Of a stretch of DNA of 64,000 bases, positions 23,640 to 35,779 are shown piece by piece. Position 1 is the first letter of the stretch. Every line of letters begins with the position of its first letter. Below the pieces are notes generated by a model, which searched no databases, was not told where the DNA came from, and saw only the letters and a program-made list of their open reading frames with translations. The stretch is from contig NC_057862.1 of the NCBI RefSeq assembly GCF_019393635.1, positions 483,790,669-483,854,668 of the forward strand, given 5' to 3'. Source of the stretch: Dromiciops gliroides. Its lineage: Eukaryota; Chordata; Mammalia; Microbiotheria; Microbiotheriidae. A program made the position numbers and the translations under genes.

Positions 23640-24086
23640 ATAACTTATTGTTATTCCAATACTTCTTGTATTTTTAACTGTAAGAATGATTTCTTGCCTT
23701 CCCATTTTGAGATGGTTGCCTAGAAGCAGATACAGCAAACAAAATGCTTCCTGAAATGTAACTATGATAGTTACTGCTCAATATGATGAGGCTTCTCGGA
23801 CAGATGAAGTCCTCTGTTTTCTCCCCCTGCCCCCACACAGTTTAATGTGTTAAGCCCCTGGAATTCATTATATATTGACTCCTCACCAAAATGAAGAATG
23901 GAGTCAATGGAATCCTCTTCCATTGATCAACAAAGCAATTCCTCTGCAGTCCAAGGTGGACCTTAAATAGTGATGCTGGAGAAGTCTTCCTACCTTGGGC
24001 AACATAAATTCATAAGTATAAACAACAAGAATGATGACAATTACAACTCACATTTATATAAATTCATATTTAATAGTATTAATCTG
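23640..24086. other. Single-copy DNA, nothing identified
   Basis: No repeat or coding signal recognised between the HAL1-like element and the next SINE. Confidence 0.5.
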
Positions 24087-24099
24087 CCTAAGTTCATTT

Positions 24100-24239
24100 G
24101 GGGGGGCGGGGCAATGAGGGTTAAGTGACTTACTCAGGGTCACACAGCTATTAAGTGTCAAGTGTCTGAGGTTGGATTTGAATTCAGGTCCTCCTGAATC
24201 CAGGGCCTGTGCTTTATCCACTGTGCCGCCTAGCTGCCC
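24100..24239 (-). mobile_element. WSINE1-like SINE with TSD
   Basis: Reverse-oriented copy with GTCACACAGCTATTAAGTG and CTAGCTGCCCC end. TSD CCTAAGTTCATTT at 24087-24099 and, after the head, at 24240-24252. Confidence 0.95.
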
Positions 24240-24349
24240 CCTAAGTTCATTTTCAATCAAGGGTTCTACTTGGTTTGGACTCCAGTGAGCATCATACTTC
24301 TCCCAGGACACACTGATAGCCTGGAATCTTATACTCAGTATCTTCTTGG

Positions 24350-25050
<701 letters not shown>

Positions 25051-25054
25051 ATTG

Positions 25055-25180
25055 AGTTAAATAGAGATGAGGAAACTAAAGGTTAGAAGAGTTAAATGAT
25101 TTACTCAGGGCCACGCAATGAACATCAGAGTCAAGATTGAAATTCAGCTTCTGATTCCTAATTCAGTTGTCTCTCAGATA
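25055..25180 (-). mobile_element. MIR-type CORE-SINE fragment
   Basis: GATGAGGAAACTAAAGGTTAGAAG and ATGATTTACTCAGGGCCACGC are the reverse-complement core of MIR/MAR-type SINEs. Short and diverged. Confidence 0.6.
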
Positions 25181-26134
25181 GGATGATGAATACTGATGGT
25201 TTATTACATTGTTTCTCTTCCCTATAGAAGACTTTGACCTTGTTTTTTTCCTCATGAATATTTACCTAAAGTTGCTCTCATTTCTCTTTGTAAAAAGTTT
25301 TTATTGATTTATTTTGTTTTGTTTTCTATGACATTTACAGATTACTCCCACTCTGTAAAAGGTCTCTTTAAAATAGTTAAGTAAAACAAATAATACAGGG
25401 ACCTCATCTGAAAATACAACCAACATTTCGCATCTGTAGCACCTCCTCACACCTCTCTCTATTATTTTTTAAATTAATAGTAATCTATTTTCTCCTCCTC
25501 TCTAACCAGTGTAACCAAACCTCTTTCTCACAGGTAGCAAACTCTGAGGCCTATTCAAAGGCATGGAGATGGGAAATAAGAATATTGACTGTGAAGAACA
25601 GGGCCAGTTTGGCTGGGATATAAAGTGTATAATGGGAAGTAGGAATCTGTGAGATGTATAATAAATACCCCATTGACTGGAATAATTCATCTCTAAAAAG
25701 ATCTTGCTCAATGGAAGCTGAAATTGTCTTATAGACATCTAGCACCTTACTTTAAAGCAGCAGCTGTATTCCTGAAGAGGTAAATGTTAATCAAAGTTTT
25801 ACAAATTAGTTTATATTTTAAATGCATTGGTAGCCAGTTAGAGAAATTCTTTTTTAAAATTCTTTTCTAAAGTAAATATGCTTTTCTGTAAAACAAATAA
25901 CTTTCCCATATTTATCTTCTGTATAAACCTGGATAGCGACTGCTTTGTAAACTACCTTTATTAGGCATCACCACTTAAACTAACTTGATCTCTCTAAAAA
26001 TTTCCAAAAAAAATTTTGGTCCTTATTATATCCCTTTATCTTCTTCTTTATTGACACAGCTTCAATTAAAATCTAGATGCCTTGGATGTTAGCAAAGTAA
26101 AATAGGTAGGCAGCTCCCATTACACATTGAATCC
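25181..26134. other. Single-copy DNA, no gene recognised
   Basis: AT-rich sequence without an identifiable repeat. Overlapping minus-strand ORFs at 25502-25745 occupy two frames and resemble nothing I know. Confidence 0.5.
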
Positions 26135-26261
26135 GTCTACACGAACAAAACAAAGTGGAGGATTAAGGCAATTGTTCAGATAATTCCAGCCAAAAAACTA
26201 CTTTTACCTCTATTATGCATATAATTGCCTTAATTTTCCACTTCATTTGGCTTGGGTAGAC
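26135..26261. repeat. Imperfect hairpin: 39-bp inverted arms, 49-bp loop
   Basis: Arms at 26135-26173 and 26223-26261 pair over 39 positions without gaps, 31 of 39 matching. The last 12 bases next to the loop (ATTAAGGCAATT) pair perfectly. It could be an old MITE reduced to its ends, or a transcribed hairpin. No TSD is evident. Confidence 0.75.
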
Positions 26262-26999
26262 ACAAGTTTAGGATGATAGATAGCTTCTTGTCTGAAATAA
26301 TGGGTTCAGTGACAGGTGTTTTGTGAAGTAGGTTTTTTTTTAAAACAAATATTATTTTGGTTCTATATCATAGAAAGAAGTTAAATCTTATGCTATTTTA
26401 AGAAATTTATTTTATCCTTTAGAAAGTTAGTTTTCTGTACTGTAGAATTCTGAATTCTCAAACACCAAGTAGAGGTATATTGGGGGTTGAAGAGGTAGAG
26501 AAGGAAAAGAAGGAAGTTGACTTCCTTGGGTGGTCACTTGGAGACCACCCAAAAGGAAAGTTGTTCTTCATGTAGTTCACAGAGCCACAAAAACTAGGTC
26601 AACCTTAGTATCATAGATTTAGAGCTTAAAAGGACCTTACAGGATAACTAGTCCAACCCCTTTATTTTACAGATAAAACTTGGAAACTAGGGGGTTGCTT
26701 CAACTCCCATCATTACATTTTAAATTGGTTGTATAAAATAAAAGATTGTTGTCTTACATTCCAGTTTTTTAGGCTTCTACTCTGAACTATTTAAGTCATA
26801 AACTTTTCATTTGTGTATGGTAATTGTGTTATAATGTTATATAGCTAGTTTTAACAATTTAAAAAAATCTTTTATTTAAATAAATAATAACACATACCAT
26901 CAGCAATAGCAAGTCAGCCTGATTTTTCATAAGTCCATATTTTAAACCAATTCTTTCTTTTTGTAAATTGTCATTTTTCCACTTCTAGCTATTTAATTT
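26262..26999. other. Mostly single-copy DNA with a CORE-SINE scrap
   Basis: At 26610-26700 a reverse MIR3/MAR-like piece is readable (TAGAGCTTAAAAGGACCTTA, TAGTCCAACCCC, ATTTTACAGAT). The rest is AT-rich and unassigned. Confidence 0.5.
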
Positions 27000-27272
27000 A
27001 ACAGATATTATTAAGGTTCCTACTATGCCCATGTCACTAGGCCAGTTCCTAGGCAGAGACAAAAATCAAATAGTTGCTACTTTCAGGGAGTTTACATTCT
27101 ACTAGGAGGTTACAATCTGTACACAGATGAGTAAATATTAGGTAATTTGAGAGGGAAGAGAAAAATAATAACTAAGGGAATTGAGAAAGTTTTATAGAAG
27201 AAGTAGCACCTAAGCTGAACCTTGAAGGAAGAGAAAGATTCTGAAAAGCAGAGATGAGGAGAAAAGTGTATT
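27000..27272 (-). mobile_element. L3-type LINE 3' end
   Basis: Minus-strand L3 tail: CTACTATGCCCATGTCACTAGG, GGGAGTTTACATTCTACTAG, and the inner CTGAACCTTGAAGGAAGAG block. Truncated by the adjacent L1. Confidence 0.7.
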
Positions 27273-27274
27273 CA

Positions 27275-28575
27275 TTGAACTCATCATTTCTTATAGCACG
27301 GTAGTATTCCATCACAATCATATGCCACAATTTGTTCAGTCATTCTCCAATCGATGGTCATCCATGCAATTTCCAGTTCTTTGCTATCACAAGGAGAGCT
27401 GCTATAAACATTTTAGAACATATAGGTTCTTCTCCTTTTCCCCTGATTATCTTTGTAAATAGATTAAGTAGTAGTTTGCTGAGTCAAAGGGTATAGGTAT
27501 TTTAATAACTCTTTGGGCATAATTCCAGATTGCTCTCCAAAATGGTTGGATCAGTTCACAAATCCATCAACAATGAATGTATGTCAGTTTTTCCACATCC
27601 CCTCCAACATTTGTCAATTTGCTCTTTTGTCATTTTAGCCAACCTGGTAGGTGTAAAATGATATCTCAAAGTTGTTTTAATTTGCATTTCTCTCATCAAT
27701 AATAATTTAGAGCATTTTTTCATATGACTATAAATTGTTTTGATTTCTTCATTGGATAACTGCTTGTTCATTTCCTTTGACTATCAATTGGGAAATGACT
27801 CTCGTTCTTATAGATTTGACAATTCTTTGAATATTTTAGAGATGAGACCTTTATCTGATAAACTGTCTATAAAATTTCCCCTCAATATTCTGCTTTCCTT
27901 CTGATCTTGGCTACATTTGATTTATTTGTGCAAAACCTTTTTAATTTAAGGTAGTCAAAGTGATCCATTTTACAACTGTGTTCTCTCTCTTCCTTAGTCA
28001 TAAATTGTTCACCTATCCACAAGTCTGATAAGTAAAATCTCTCTTTACATCTAGGTTATATATTCATTTTGACCTTATCTTGGTAAATGGAGTAAGATAA
28101 TGCTCTGTGCCTAGTTTCTGCCATACTGCTTTCCAGTTTTCCCAACAATTTTTACCAAATAAAAATTCTTATTCCAAAATCTTATGTCTTTGCACTTGTC
28201 AAATACAAAGTTATTCTGTTTATTTGCTGCTATAAATTTTGTCTACTCTATTCCATAGACCTACCTTTCTATTTTTTAGCCAGTTTGAGACAGTTTTGAT
28301 AATGGCTACCTTATAGCCATCTATCTGGATCTGGTACTGCTAAACTTCCTTAACATTTTTTCATTATTTCCTTTGATATTTTTGACTTTTTGTTTTTCAA
28401 AATGAATTTTGACATCTCCTTTTTTAAAAATAGCTCCTACTCTTATTCACTCATTGACTTAATTCATTTAATGGAATTTTTCTTTTAATTTTGTCAATCT
28501 TTGATTTTCAGAATTTTAATTTTAGTGTTTAATGGGCTTTTAAAATGAACTTTTAAATGTTGTTGGATATCTAAT
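27275..28575 (-). mobile_element. LINE-1 fragment with internal deletion
   Basis: Matches the minus-strand L1 from its 3' portion (GTAGTATTCCATCACAATCA) through the ORF2 C-terminal half. Near 28410 it jumps to a more 5' ORF2 segment (GATTTTCAGAATTTTAATTT at about 28503), skipping roughly 1.8 kb of ORF2. Many substitutions and no open frame. Confidence 0.85.
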
Positions 28576-28584
28576 CTCTTTATT

Positions 28585-29880
28585 TGAATGTACAAAGATT
28601 ACCCCCTTTATCATCTATATTCTCTTTCCCTAATTTTCAATCTTTCCCCATCAACCAACTCCTTCCATGCTACCTACAGACATGTTACCTATGACTCCCC
28701 CATCTTTAAAAAAAATTCAATAGATCCCACCATGCCCACTGGCTATCACATCTGTTTGTATACGTGTGTGTGCGTGTGTGTATGTATCTTCCCCTTCTCA
28801 GCTAAATTCCTTGAAAAAGTCGTGTATGCTATACTTCTTCTCTGCTCACTCTCTTCTAAATCCTTTGCAATCTGGCCTTTCACCTTATTATTTAAATATA
28901 ACTAACTGCTCTTTCCATAGTTACCAGTTATTTCTTAATTTTCTAAAGACCACTTCTCAATGCTCATCCTTTTTGACCTCTCTGCAGTATTTGACAATGT
29001 TGACCACCTTATTCTCCTAGATACTCACTCCTCTCTGGGTTAATGGTTCTCTTTCTTGGTTATTATCCTATCAGTTGGACTGTTCCTTTTTAGTCTCAAT
29101 TGTTCTTCAGCCATCCATTCATTGTGCATGTCCCCAAAGATTCTGTCCTACACTCTCTTCTCTTTTCTTGCTATAAACCCTCCCTTAATGATTTCCTCAG
29201 CTGCCATGAGTTCAATAATTATTGCCTTGCATGTGATTCTCAGATCTCTTTATCTAGCCCTAGTCTGTATCAACAATTGCATGGTAGATATTTTCAACTG
29301 GTTATTCTCAAGATATCTCAAACTCATCATGTCCAAAATAGATCTCATTATATTTTCCCCAAAACCTTACTTCCCTCTGATCTCTGTCATTGTTGAGGAT
29401 ACCACCATTCTTCCAATCTCCTAGTTTGACAACCTCGTTATCATATTTGACTCCTCACTCCTGCTCATCCTATATCTCCAATCAGTTACTGAATCCTCTA
29501 ATTGTTTTCTCTACATCTCTTACATACATCTTCTTCTCTCCATACAGCCACCACCCTAGTCGAGGGCCTCATCACCTCTTGCCAGGACTATTATAATATT
29601 ATTACATGTAATAATATTATAATAGTGTTATAAATGATTTTCCTACCTCAAATCTTTCTCCACTCCAATCCATCCTTTATTCAGCTGCCAAAATGATTTA
29701 CCTAGAGATTAGATCTAAAAAAGTTACCTCCTGCTGGTAGACTCTAGTGGCTTCCTATTTTTACCATAATCAAATATAAAATCCTTTGTTTGTCATTTAA
29801 AGTTCTTTGCAACCCAGCTCCTTCTGATCCTACCAATCTTCTGACATTCTACTCTGTTTTAAGCACCTTCTCTGAGAAGA
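28585..29880 (+). mobile_element. L3/CR1-type LINE, reverse-transcriptase relic
   Basis: Sense L3 ORF2 remains. The conserved 'DLSAAFDTVDH' RT block is recognisable near 28975-29010 as DLSAVFDNVDH. Downstream come the region read as CMSPKILSYTL near 29125, the SGLDYYN-like area near 29580, and 'QLLLILPIF'-type 3' coding near 29815. Numerous stops and a GTGTGT-rich insertion near 28765-28785. An ancient, inactive copy. It carries the perfect palindrome at 29588-29625. Confidence 0.85.
29588..29625. repeat. Perfect 38-bp palindrome without spacer
   Basis: Each 19-base half, CTATTATAATATTATTACA and its exact complement, meets at CATG. It replaces the normal L3 sequence after GGACTATT, so it arose after the L3 insertion. 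Confidence 0.97.
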
Positions 29881-30271
29881 GTCTAAGTACACTTTGTACT
29901 TTCTGTACAATTGATAAAGAAGGATCAGATTCTTCAGTCTCATTGGCATTTACCTAAACAGGGGACAGTCCAGATCTAAGTAAAATAGACAAGAAGAGGA
30001 GGTATAAAGACAGAGTAAACTCCAAGATTTTAAAATATAGGTCTAGAATGGAACTGTCCTCCCACCTCTCACAGTGAGGCCCAGTGACAGCTCAGCTTCA
30101 CAGTCAATTCCTCAACAATAATATCATTTAATTTCACTCTTAATACACCATTGGACACATTTTGATTCTCCCATTTTAGAAACAGGTGGTAAAGGTGGTA
30201 AGACAGCTTTTTTCCTAGTCTGCACTGAATCATAATTGGTTCCAGAGAGGAAAGGTAAAAATTCTCTAAAA
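29881..30271. other. Single-copy DNA, nothing identified
   Basis: No repeat or exon recognised; short spacer between L3 and the MITE. Confidence 0.45.
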
Positions 30272-30459
30272 CAGGGGTTCTTAACCTTTTTTGTGTGCCA
30301 TAGGTCCTTTGACAATGTGGTTAAGACTATGAACTCAGAATAATTTAAAATACATAACATAAAATAATAGGATAACAAGGAGACTAATTATGTTGAAACA
30401 TAATGATCAAAACATTGTTTTTAAAACCACATTCTCAGACCCCAGGATAAGAATCCCTA
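30272..30459 (+). mobile_element. Non-autonomous hAT-like MITE
   Basis: Terminal inverted repeats CAGGGGTTCTTAACCT and AGGATAAGAATCCCTA (as its complement TAGGGATTCTTATCCT). Flanks CTCTAAAA (30264-30271) and TTCTAAAA (30460-30467) fit the 8-bp TSD of hAT elements with one mismatch. The interior is shared with 37910-38100 and, reversed, 16802-17144. Confidence 0.8.
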
Positions 30460-30467
30460 TTCTAAAA

Positions 30468-31337
30468 GGTCAACAATGTCAGAGATTAGCAACCAAAAAT
30501 TGTAAAGCTTCTTCTAATCTCCAAGGCACTTCAGGATCTACTTAATATCCTTATCTCACCCCCACCTCCCTGTTGCTCAGCATCTTTTAGTTGGTGAATG
30601 TTCAGGGTGGAGGATTACAGTCAGCTCAATTGAGCTTGCAACACATTTTGAGATCCCCCCTGTTGCTTAGACATAATCTGTTCTTTAGGTTGCTGTTCTC
30701 ATCAGCATAGCTCTTTTACCTTGGTCCCAATGTGTGCATGCTCAGCAGGTATGCCTTGAGCATGTTAAAATCAATAGAGAATTTACAGGTGGAAAGACAT
30801 AGACCATTCCTGTGGTTATAGTAGAAGTGTAACTACAGGCAGAAGTCAGTTCATTTCTTCCTTTCTCGGTGAGAAAATGTAGCAAGATGCAATTGGTCAA
30901 TGTTGGACAGACAAGTACATAAGGGGAAGGAGGATAGAAGAGATTGCTGCAAGGAAGGAGGGAGAATGTCCTTTGCACAGTGTGTTGGGGGTAATGAGCA
31001 GTGCTCTCTCTAGAAACAGGGATAACAGACAGGACAGGGACATGTATTGAACAGTAGTCTGACAGCTTCATCCTGTGATAATGAACATTGTCTTCAGACT
31101 GAGGTAATGAGTACCTTTTCAGGAAAGGCCCTTTGACCCATCTTCCTTGTTGTTCTCTGGCTCTCTTCTAAGAAAGATTACCCCACCAACACCCAGCAAC
31201 AGAGATGTGGAGGAAGCTGAACTTTGCTCTCCACAAAAGAGGAAGAAAAATTTATGTGACACAGGAGTTTCCTTGCTTGGTTATACCCTCACAAAGCCGA
31301 ATATGGATATCAGCAATGTAAAAAAAAACACAAAAAA
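30468..31337. other. Single-copy DNA, no gene recognised
   Basis: The minus-strand ORF at 30742-31071 (109 codons) has no recognisable domain. No repeat identified. Confidence 0.5.
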
Positions 31338-31590
31338 GCCTTTTGTTGTTGTTCGATCTTGTCTGACTTTTTGTGACCCCATTTGGGGGTTTTCTTGGCA
31401 AAGATACTGGAGTGGTTTGTCATTTCCTTCTCTAGTTCATTTTATACATGAGGAACTGAGGCAAACAGTGTTAAGTGATTTGTCCAGGGTCACACAGCTG
31501 CTAAGTATCTGAGCCTGGATTTCAACTCATGAAGATGAATCTTTGTGATTCCAAGCCCTGTGCTCTATACATTGTGCCACCTAACTGTTC
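31338..31590 (-). mobile_element. tRNA-headed SINE with RTE-type tail
   Basis: Minus-strand copy: 'TGTCTGACTTTTTGTGACCCC', CTTGGCAAAGATACTGGAGTGG, CACACAGCTGCTAAG, and a CCACCTAACTG head. The same family lies at 31612-31850 and, in sense, 48465-48700. The GTC-TGACTC-TTTGTGACCCC tail resembles RTE/BovB-mobilised SINEs. Confidence 0.8.
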
Positions 31591-31611
31591 TAAAATGATT
31601 TGTCCAGAGTC

Positions 31612-31850
31612 CTTGTTTAGTTGTGTCTGACTCTTCATGACCCTATTTGGGGTCTTCTTGGCAAAGATACTAGAGTGGTTTGCCATTGCCTTCTCCAGTC
31701 CATTTTATAGATGAAGAAACTGAGGCAAATGAGGATTAAGTGACTTGCACAGGGTTACACTGCTAATAAGTGTCTGAGGTCATATTTGAACTCAGGAAAA
31801 TGAGTCTTCCTGACTTCAGGCCCAGCACTCTATCTACTGTGCCACCAATA
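31612..31850 (-). mobile_element. tRNA-headed SINE with RTE-type tail, second copy
   Basis: Same order of blocks as the copy just upstream (GTGTCTGACTCTTCATGACCC, GGCAAAGATACTAGAGTGG, GTGACTTGCACAGGG, GTGCCACC head) but separately diverged, so two insertions in the same orientation rather than a recent duplication. Confidence 0.8.
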
Positions 31851-31929
31851 TTTTTAAAAAAACCCAAACCTTAAATAACCAAAAAAAACCATAGTAGTTA
31901 AAGTTGGTGAGAACACACACTTTTTCACA

Positions 31930-32145
31930 ATATGGAGAGGCAATGTTGTATGGTGTAAAACATGCTGGACTTAGAATCAGCAAGATTTCAGTTTAAAACC
32001 CTGTCACTAGCACTTAAAAGCTTTCAGAAGTAAGTCATTTAACATATCCAAACCTCCATTTCCTCCTTAGTAAAACGGGAATAATAATACCCTGAATACT
32101 TGGCACATTGTAGACACTTAATTAATGTTTATTGACTGACTGGCC
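31930..32145 (+). mobile_element. CORE-SINE (MIR/THER-like)
   Basis: Blocks: ACATGCTGGACTTAGAATCAG, AAGTAAGTCATTTAACATAT, CCTCCATTTCCTCCTTAGTA and a tail CACTTAATTAATGTTTATTG. Ancient copy with many changes. Confidence 0.7.
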
Positions 32146-32154
32146 TACCCCATA

Positions 32155-32345
32155 AGATTGCTGGATCAACTCCCCAGAACAAAATTCCCTTTCCTGGCTA
32201 CCACTTCCCTATGTGTGTTTTCTCTCCCTATTAAGCTCTGTAAGTGTGGGACTGATGCTTTTTATATTGGCATCCCCAATGCTTAGTACAGTTCCTGGCA
32301 CATACTAAGTGCCTATAAAATACTTTTATTCATTCAAATGAGATA
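32155..32345 (+). mobile_element. L3-type LINE 3' end
   Basis: CCCTATTAAGCTCTGTAAG, GGCATCCCCAATGCTTAGTA, CTGGCACATACTAAGTGCC and the A/T-rich terminus are the L3 tail order. Confidence 0.75.
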
Positions 32346-32369
32346 ATGTATTTAAAGTGCTTTCTAAAC

Positions 32370-33990
32370 CTTACCTATTATTAAAATTACACAGTGGTAG
32401 TGGTACCTAAACTAGACTTGCTTATGATACTTTGATAGACCTATGATTCCATCAGCATGTATGCATTCTCCATAAGGACAGATTACAAGCCAGTCATACC
32501 TTCTCATTTTTGTAAAGTTCATCCTTACCTTTCCATAACTCCTCCATAGATAATCCAATCAATATGCTTCTCATTATTTTAATATGTCAAGGATACCAAT
32601 GTGTCACTTGGACTATTTAAATGCTATCTCTCTTTCTCACTATAGAAGCATTTTACCTCCCTTCCCAATCATATATATCCTCCATCATGTCTTTCTGATA
32701 AGAATGAAACAAAAATTTAACCAAACTGGGCCAAATTTTTTTTAAATAAAAAGAGATTTATTAGGAGAGGAAGATATGGCCGGGAGATATAATCACTATG
32801 GAAAAGCTGTCCCACTGGAGTAAGAGAAGACCTGGTCTTTTGTATCTCTACAAAACAAAGGGAAGGGAAGGGCAAGATAACTGTGAGGGGATCTTTGAAT
32901 AATGGGGTATCAGTAGGATATGTAGCGTCCATCCATATCCTGCATATCATCTTGCAGACCTTGATATTGCTAAGCATATCAGGGTCATGCATGGCCACAC
33001 TTTATTCCTGAGGTAGGAGACAGAGAACTGTTTTTCCTTTGGCCTAGAGGGTTGGAATCTTTTAGATTTCTTGGGGTCCCACTACATGTTGATTAAGGAG
33101 AGAGGGAGCAAAAGGTCTTATGAGGCCAAATCTTTTCAACCCTTATTTGTATTAGCAATTTGAGTCCCCAGAAGGTAGCTGACTACTCCTCACTTAGGAT
33201 TTTAAGGGTAACACTGAAAAGTGTTTTATACTATTGCTCAGGAGTTCTCATCCAGTGTGCTCCCCAATATCAGTTGCTATTAATTGGATTTTATAAAAGT
33301 ATATTTACTGAGAAGTTATAGCAAATAAAAATTACAAAAACATCCCCAAACTGGAAGATGTACTCTTCCTCTCTACACCCCCTTAGTCCCTGGGAAAATG
33401 GCTCAAACTTAAAGTTATTGGGGCAAAACATTTCCCCCTAAAGCAATGTATGTGTGGAGGGGGGGGAGGGTTGAGGGGTGATATTGCCTGGTCCTAGGAG
33501 GGTTTTTTTCCTTCCTTCAAGGAGTTCCCACTAAAATCATGGCTGGATGTGGCATAGCTAATGGACAAGTCATTCCCTTGTTCAACTGGGCTAGCTCTTT
33601 GGATGACAAGTTGCCTCAACTGTAGTCAGTAGTTCCTTAGGTCTGGCCACTGCTATCAGCTCTGAGATTCTGGTTGTCAATTGGTCTTTGGATAGTTTTG
33701 AGGGATTTTCTATTCTTACTGATTGCCTGGGATGCTCATCTGAGGATACCTATTCTCTTAAGAACAGAAAAGAATAAACAAAAGAAACTATAGAATAGAA
33801 GCACCATCAGTTCATAGACATATGGAGAAATGTCCCTTTCCTCCACTCTCACCCAAAGGATCATTGCAGTTCATGCCTCACTAGCCATGGGCAAAGAAAG
33901 AAAGAGAGAACATAAGCACATTGGTTTGTATGCACCCTCAGTTCCAGTATATCATCTACTTAGTCACTAGTTCTGGTTTCTCTGTCAACC
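32370..33990. other. Mostly single-copy DNA; possible LTR remnant
   Basis: At 32715-33000 the minus strand has a candidate LTR 3' part (ATAAATCTCTTTTTATTT with AATAAA near 32758) but I could not find both ends. A G-rich run is at 33456-33480. No coding signal; the minus-strand ORF at 32717-32998 is not recognisable. Confidence 0.4.
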
Positions 33991-33999
33991 AGACTTTTC

Positions 34000-34190
34000 T
34001 TTCTTTCTTCCTTTCTTCCTTCCTTTCTTTCTTTCTTTCTTTCTTTTTTGGTGAGGCAATTGGGTTTAAGTGACTTGCCCAGGGTCACACAGCTAATAAG
34101 TGTTAAATGTCTGAGGCCGGATTTGAACTCAGGTCCTCCTGACTTCAGGGCCCATGCTCTATCCACTTCACCACCTAGCTGCCCTCAAGA
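34000..34190 (-). mobile_element. WSINE1-like SINE with TTTC tail expansion
   Basis: Near-consensus minus-strand copy (TTTGGTGAGGCAATTGGG, CACACAGCTAATAAGTG, CACCTAGCTGCCC). TSD AGACTTTTC at 33991-33999 and 34191-34199. Its A-tail has grown into a TTTC/TTCC microsatellite (34000-34045). Confidence 0.93.
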
Positions 34191-34434
34191 AGACTTTTCA
34201 ACATCACATAATCACTCATGAATTCTCACTTAGTCATGGCCAGAACCTCTCTCCCAAAAACTCCATATGTTGGAATAAGTGACGTGCAGAGACTATTGAA
34301 CATTCTCTATATAACCCATCAGAAAGGTCAAATCCATGCATGCTCTGAGGATGAGGCCTTCATTGGGCAGTATCTGGTAAATATGCAACAGCAAGATGTT
34401 AGATTAATCATAAGAAAGGAACTTTCTGAATGAG

Positions 34435-34625
34435 AATAGTAAGATTCAGGAATCAAAAATATGTGTGATGTTCCAGTCAAAGGGCTTATGTTCAAATCCT
34501 ACCCTTGAACCTGTGTGACATTGGGCATATCACTTAACCTCTTTTGGCTTCAATTCACTTATCTATAAAATAGAGGTTGGACTAAATGGTTTCTAAGATC
34601 CCTTCCAACTCTGATCTCTTTTACA
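34435..34625 (+). mobile_element. CORE-SINE (MIR/MAR1-like)
   Basis: Blocks ATGTTCAAATCCTACC, GTGTGACATTGGGCATATCA, TTATCTATAAAATAGAGG, TTGGACTAAATGG and AGATCCCTTCCAACTCTGA; typical head, core and L3-like end. Confidence 0.8.
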
Positions 34626-34724
34626 TTTTTGTAGCTATTTGCAATATATCATAGGTATAACTACTTCATAGTTCCTTGAAAATAAGCATAATTTTTTCAA
34701 GGAAAACCAGATCTCTGATTTCGT

Positions 34725-35085
34725 TGGCTTAGGAGACCAATAAGAAAATTCCTTTTTCCAATGCAGATAGGTACCTGCTCTGCAACATAGGCTAAGAGAC
34801 TTGCTTAGGGCACTGTATAATCAAAAATCATACACTAGTAACAATTGTTCACATTCATATGGTGCCTTAAGGTTTGAAAGACATTTTATATATAATATGT
34901 CATTTGATCATCAAAACAACTCTGTGAGATAGGTGCCATAAAAACTCTATTTTTACAGATGAGGAAAGTAAAACTTGGAAAGGTTAAATGATTTGCCCCA
35001 GGTCAGACAGTGAATAAGTCTGTAAAGTGAAAGTAAAAATCCAGGTCTTTCTGACTGCATGTTCAGCACTCAGTAGACAAAATGT
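34725..35085. mobile_element. Two old CORE-SINE/L3-related fragments
   Basis: 34725-34835 carries the same blocks as 57215-57470 (CTGCTCTGCAAC, AAGAGACTTGC). 34845-35085 carries TCACATTCATATGGTGCCTT, TTTGATCATCAAAACAACTC, TTTTACAGATGAGGAAAGTA and TGATTTGCCCCAGGTCAG, a widespread mammalian MIR/L3-related repeat. Strand naming is family-dependent and left open. Confidence 0.55.
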
Positions 35086-35329
35086 TGTCACCAGGTCAAC
35101 CACATTTACCATACAGTGACAAGTGAGATGGAGGGATGTGGATACACTGCTCAGATCATTATGACCTTACTAGGGAGCTTAAAGTGGAATATTTTGACCC
35201 AGCAATGTTTCTCATCTCTGGGGTTTTTTTTTCTGGTATCTCTGTGGTGACTGGAATTCACTTTTAATAGGAAAATGTCATTGATATACAGAATATCCCC
35301 TGTTGAGAGGTTTCTATAACATAATAGTA

Positions 35330-35500
35330 TAGAATCATATCTCCAGAGCTAGAGAGGGAGCTCAGAAACCATCTTGTCCAATCCCTTCATTTTATAGATG
35401 AGAAAGTTAGGGCCCAGGTGCCATAAGTGACTTGCCAAAGGTCACATAGGTAATCAGAAACAAAGACACAATGCCCATGCTTCTACTTTCTCACAAAATC
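35330..35500 (-). mobile_element. CORE-SINE (MIR3/MAR-like)
   Basis: Reverse-complement blocks: AGAGCTAGAGAGGGAGCTCAG, TTGTCCAATCCC, TTTTATAGATGAGAAAGTTA, AGTGACTTGCCAAAGGTCACA. Confidence 0.72.
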
Positions 35501-35779
35501 TCCCCATTTGTTAATGCTTTGGGAAATGCACCAAATTAAAAAAAAAAACCCTTATCATTGCAATGTTAAACTTTTCCTCAGTTGTCAGCAGCAACAGCTC
35601 AGGATTGATTCACCAGGAACTGCTGCTAATCTTCTCTTTCTGGTTCATCTCAACTAGGTGCTGTCAGTTTATTTTTACCTTCAGGACTCAGACCAATAAT
35701 ACTGTTCCTGCCACAGAGAAACCATAGGGACAAAACCAGGGATAGAAAACTGTTTCAGCCATCACCTCACATTTTAAAT
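35500..35779. other. Single-copy DNA, nothing identified
   Basis: No repeat or exon recognised. Confidence 0.4.

Noticed and set aside
31338..31850. Recent tandem duplication of one SINE
   Set aside because: The two copies differ throughout and have different edges, so they are separate insertions.
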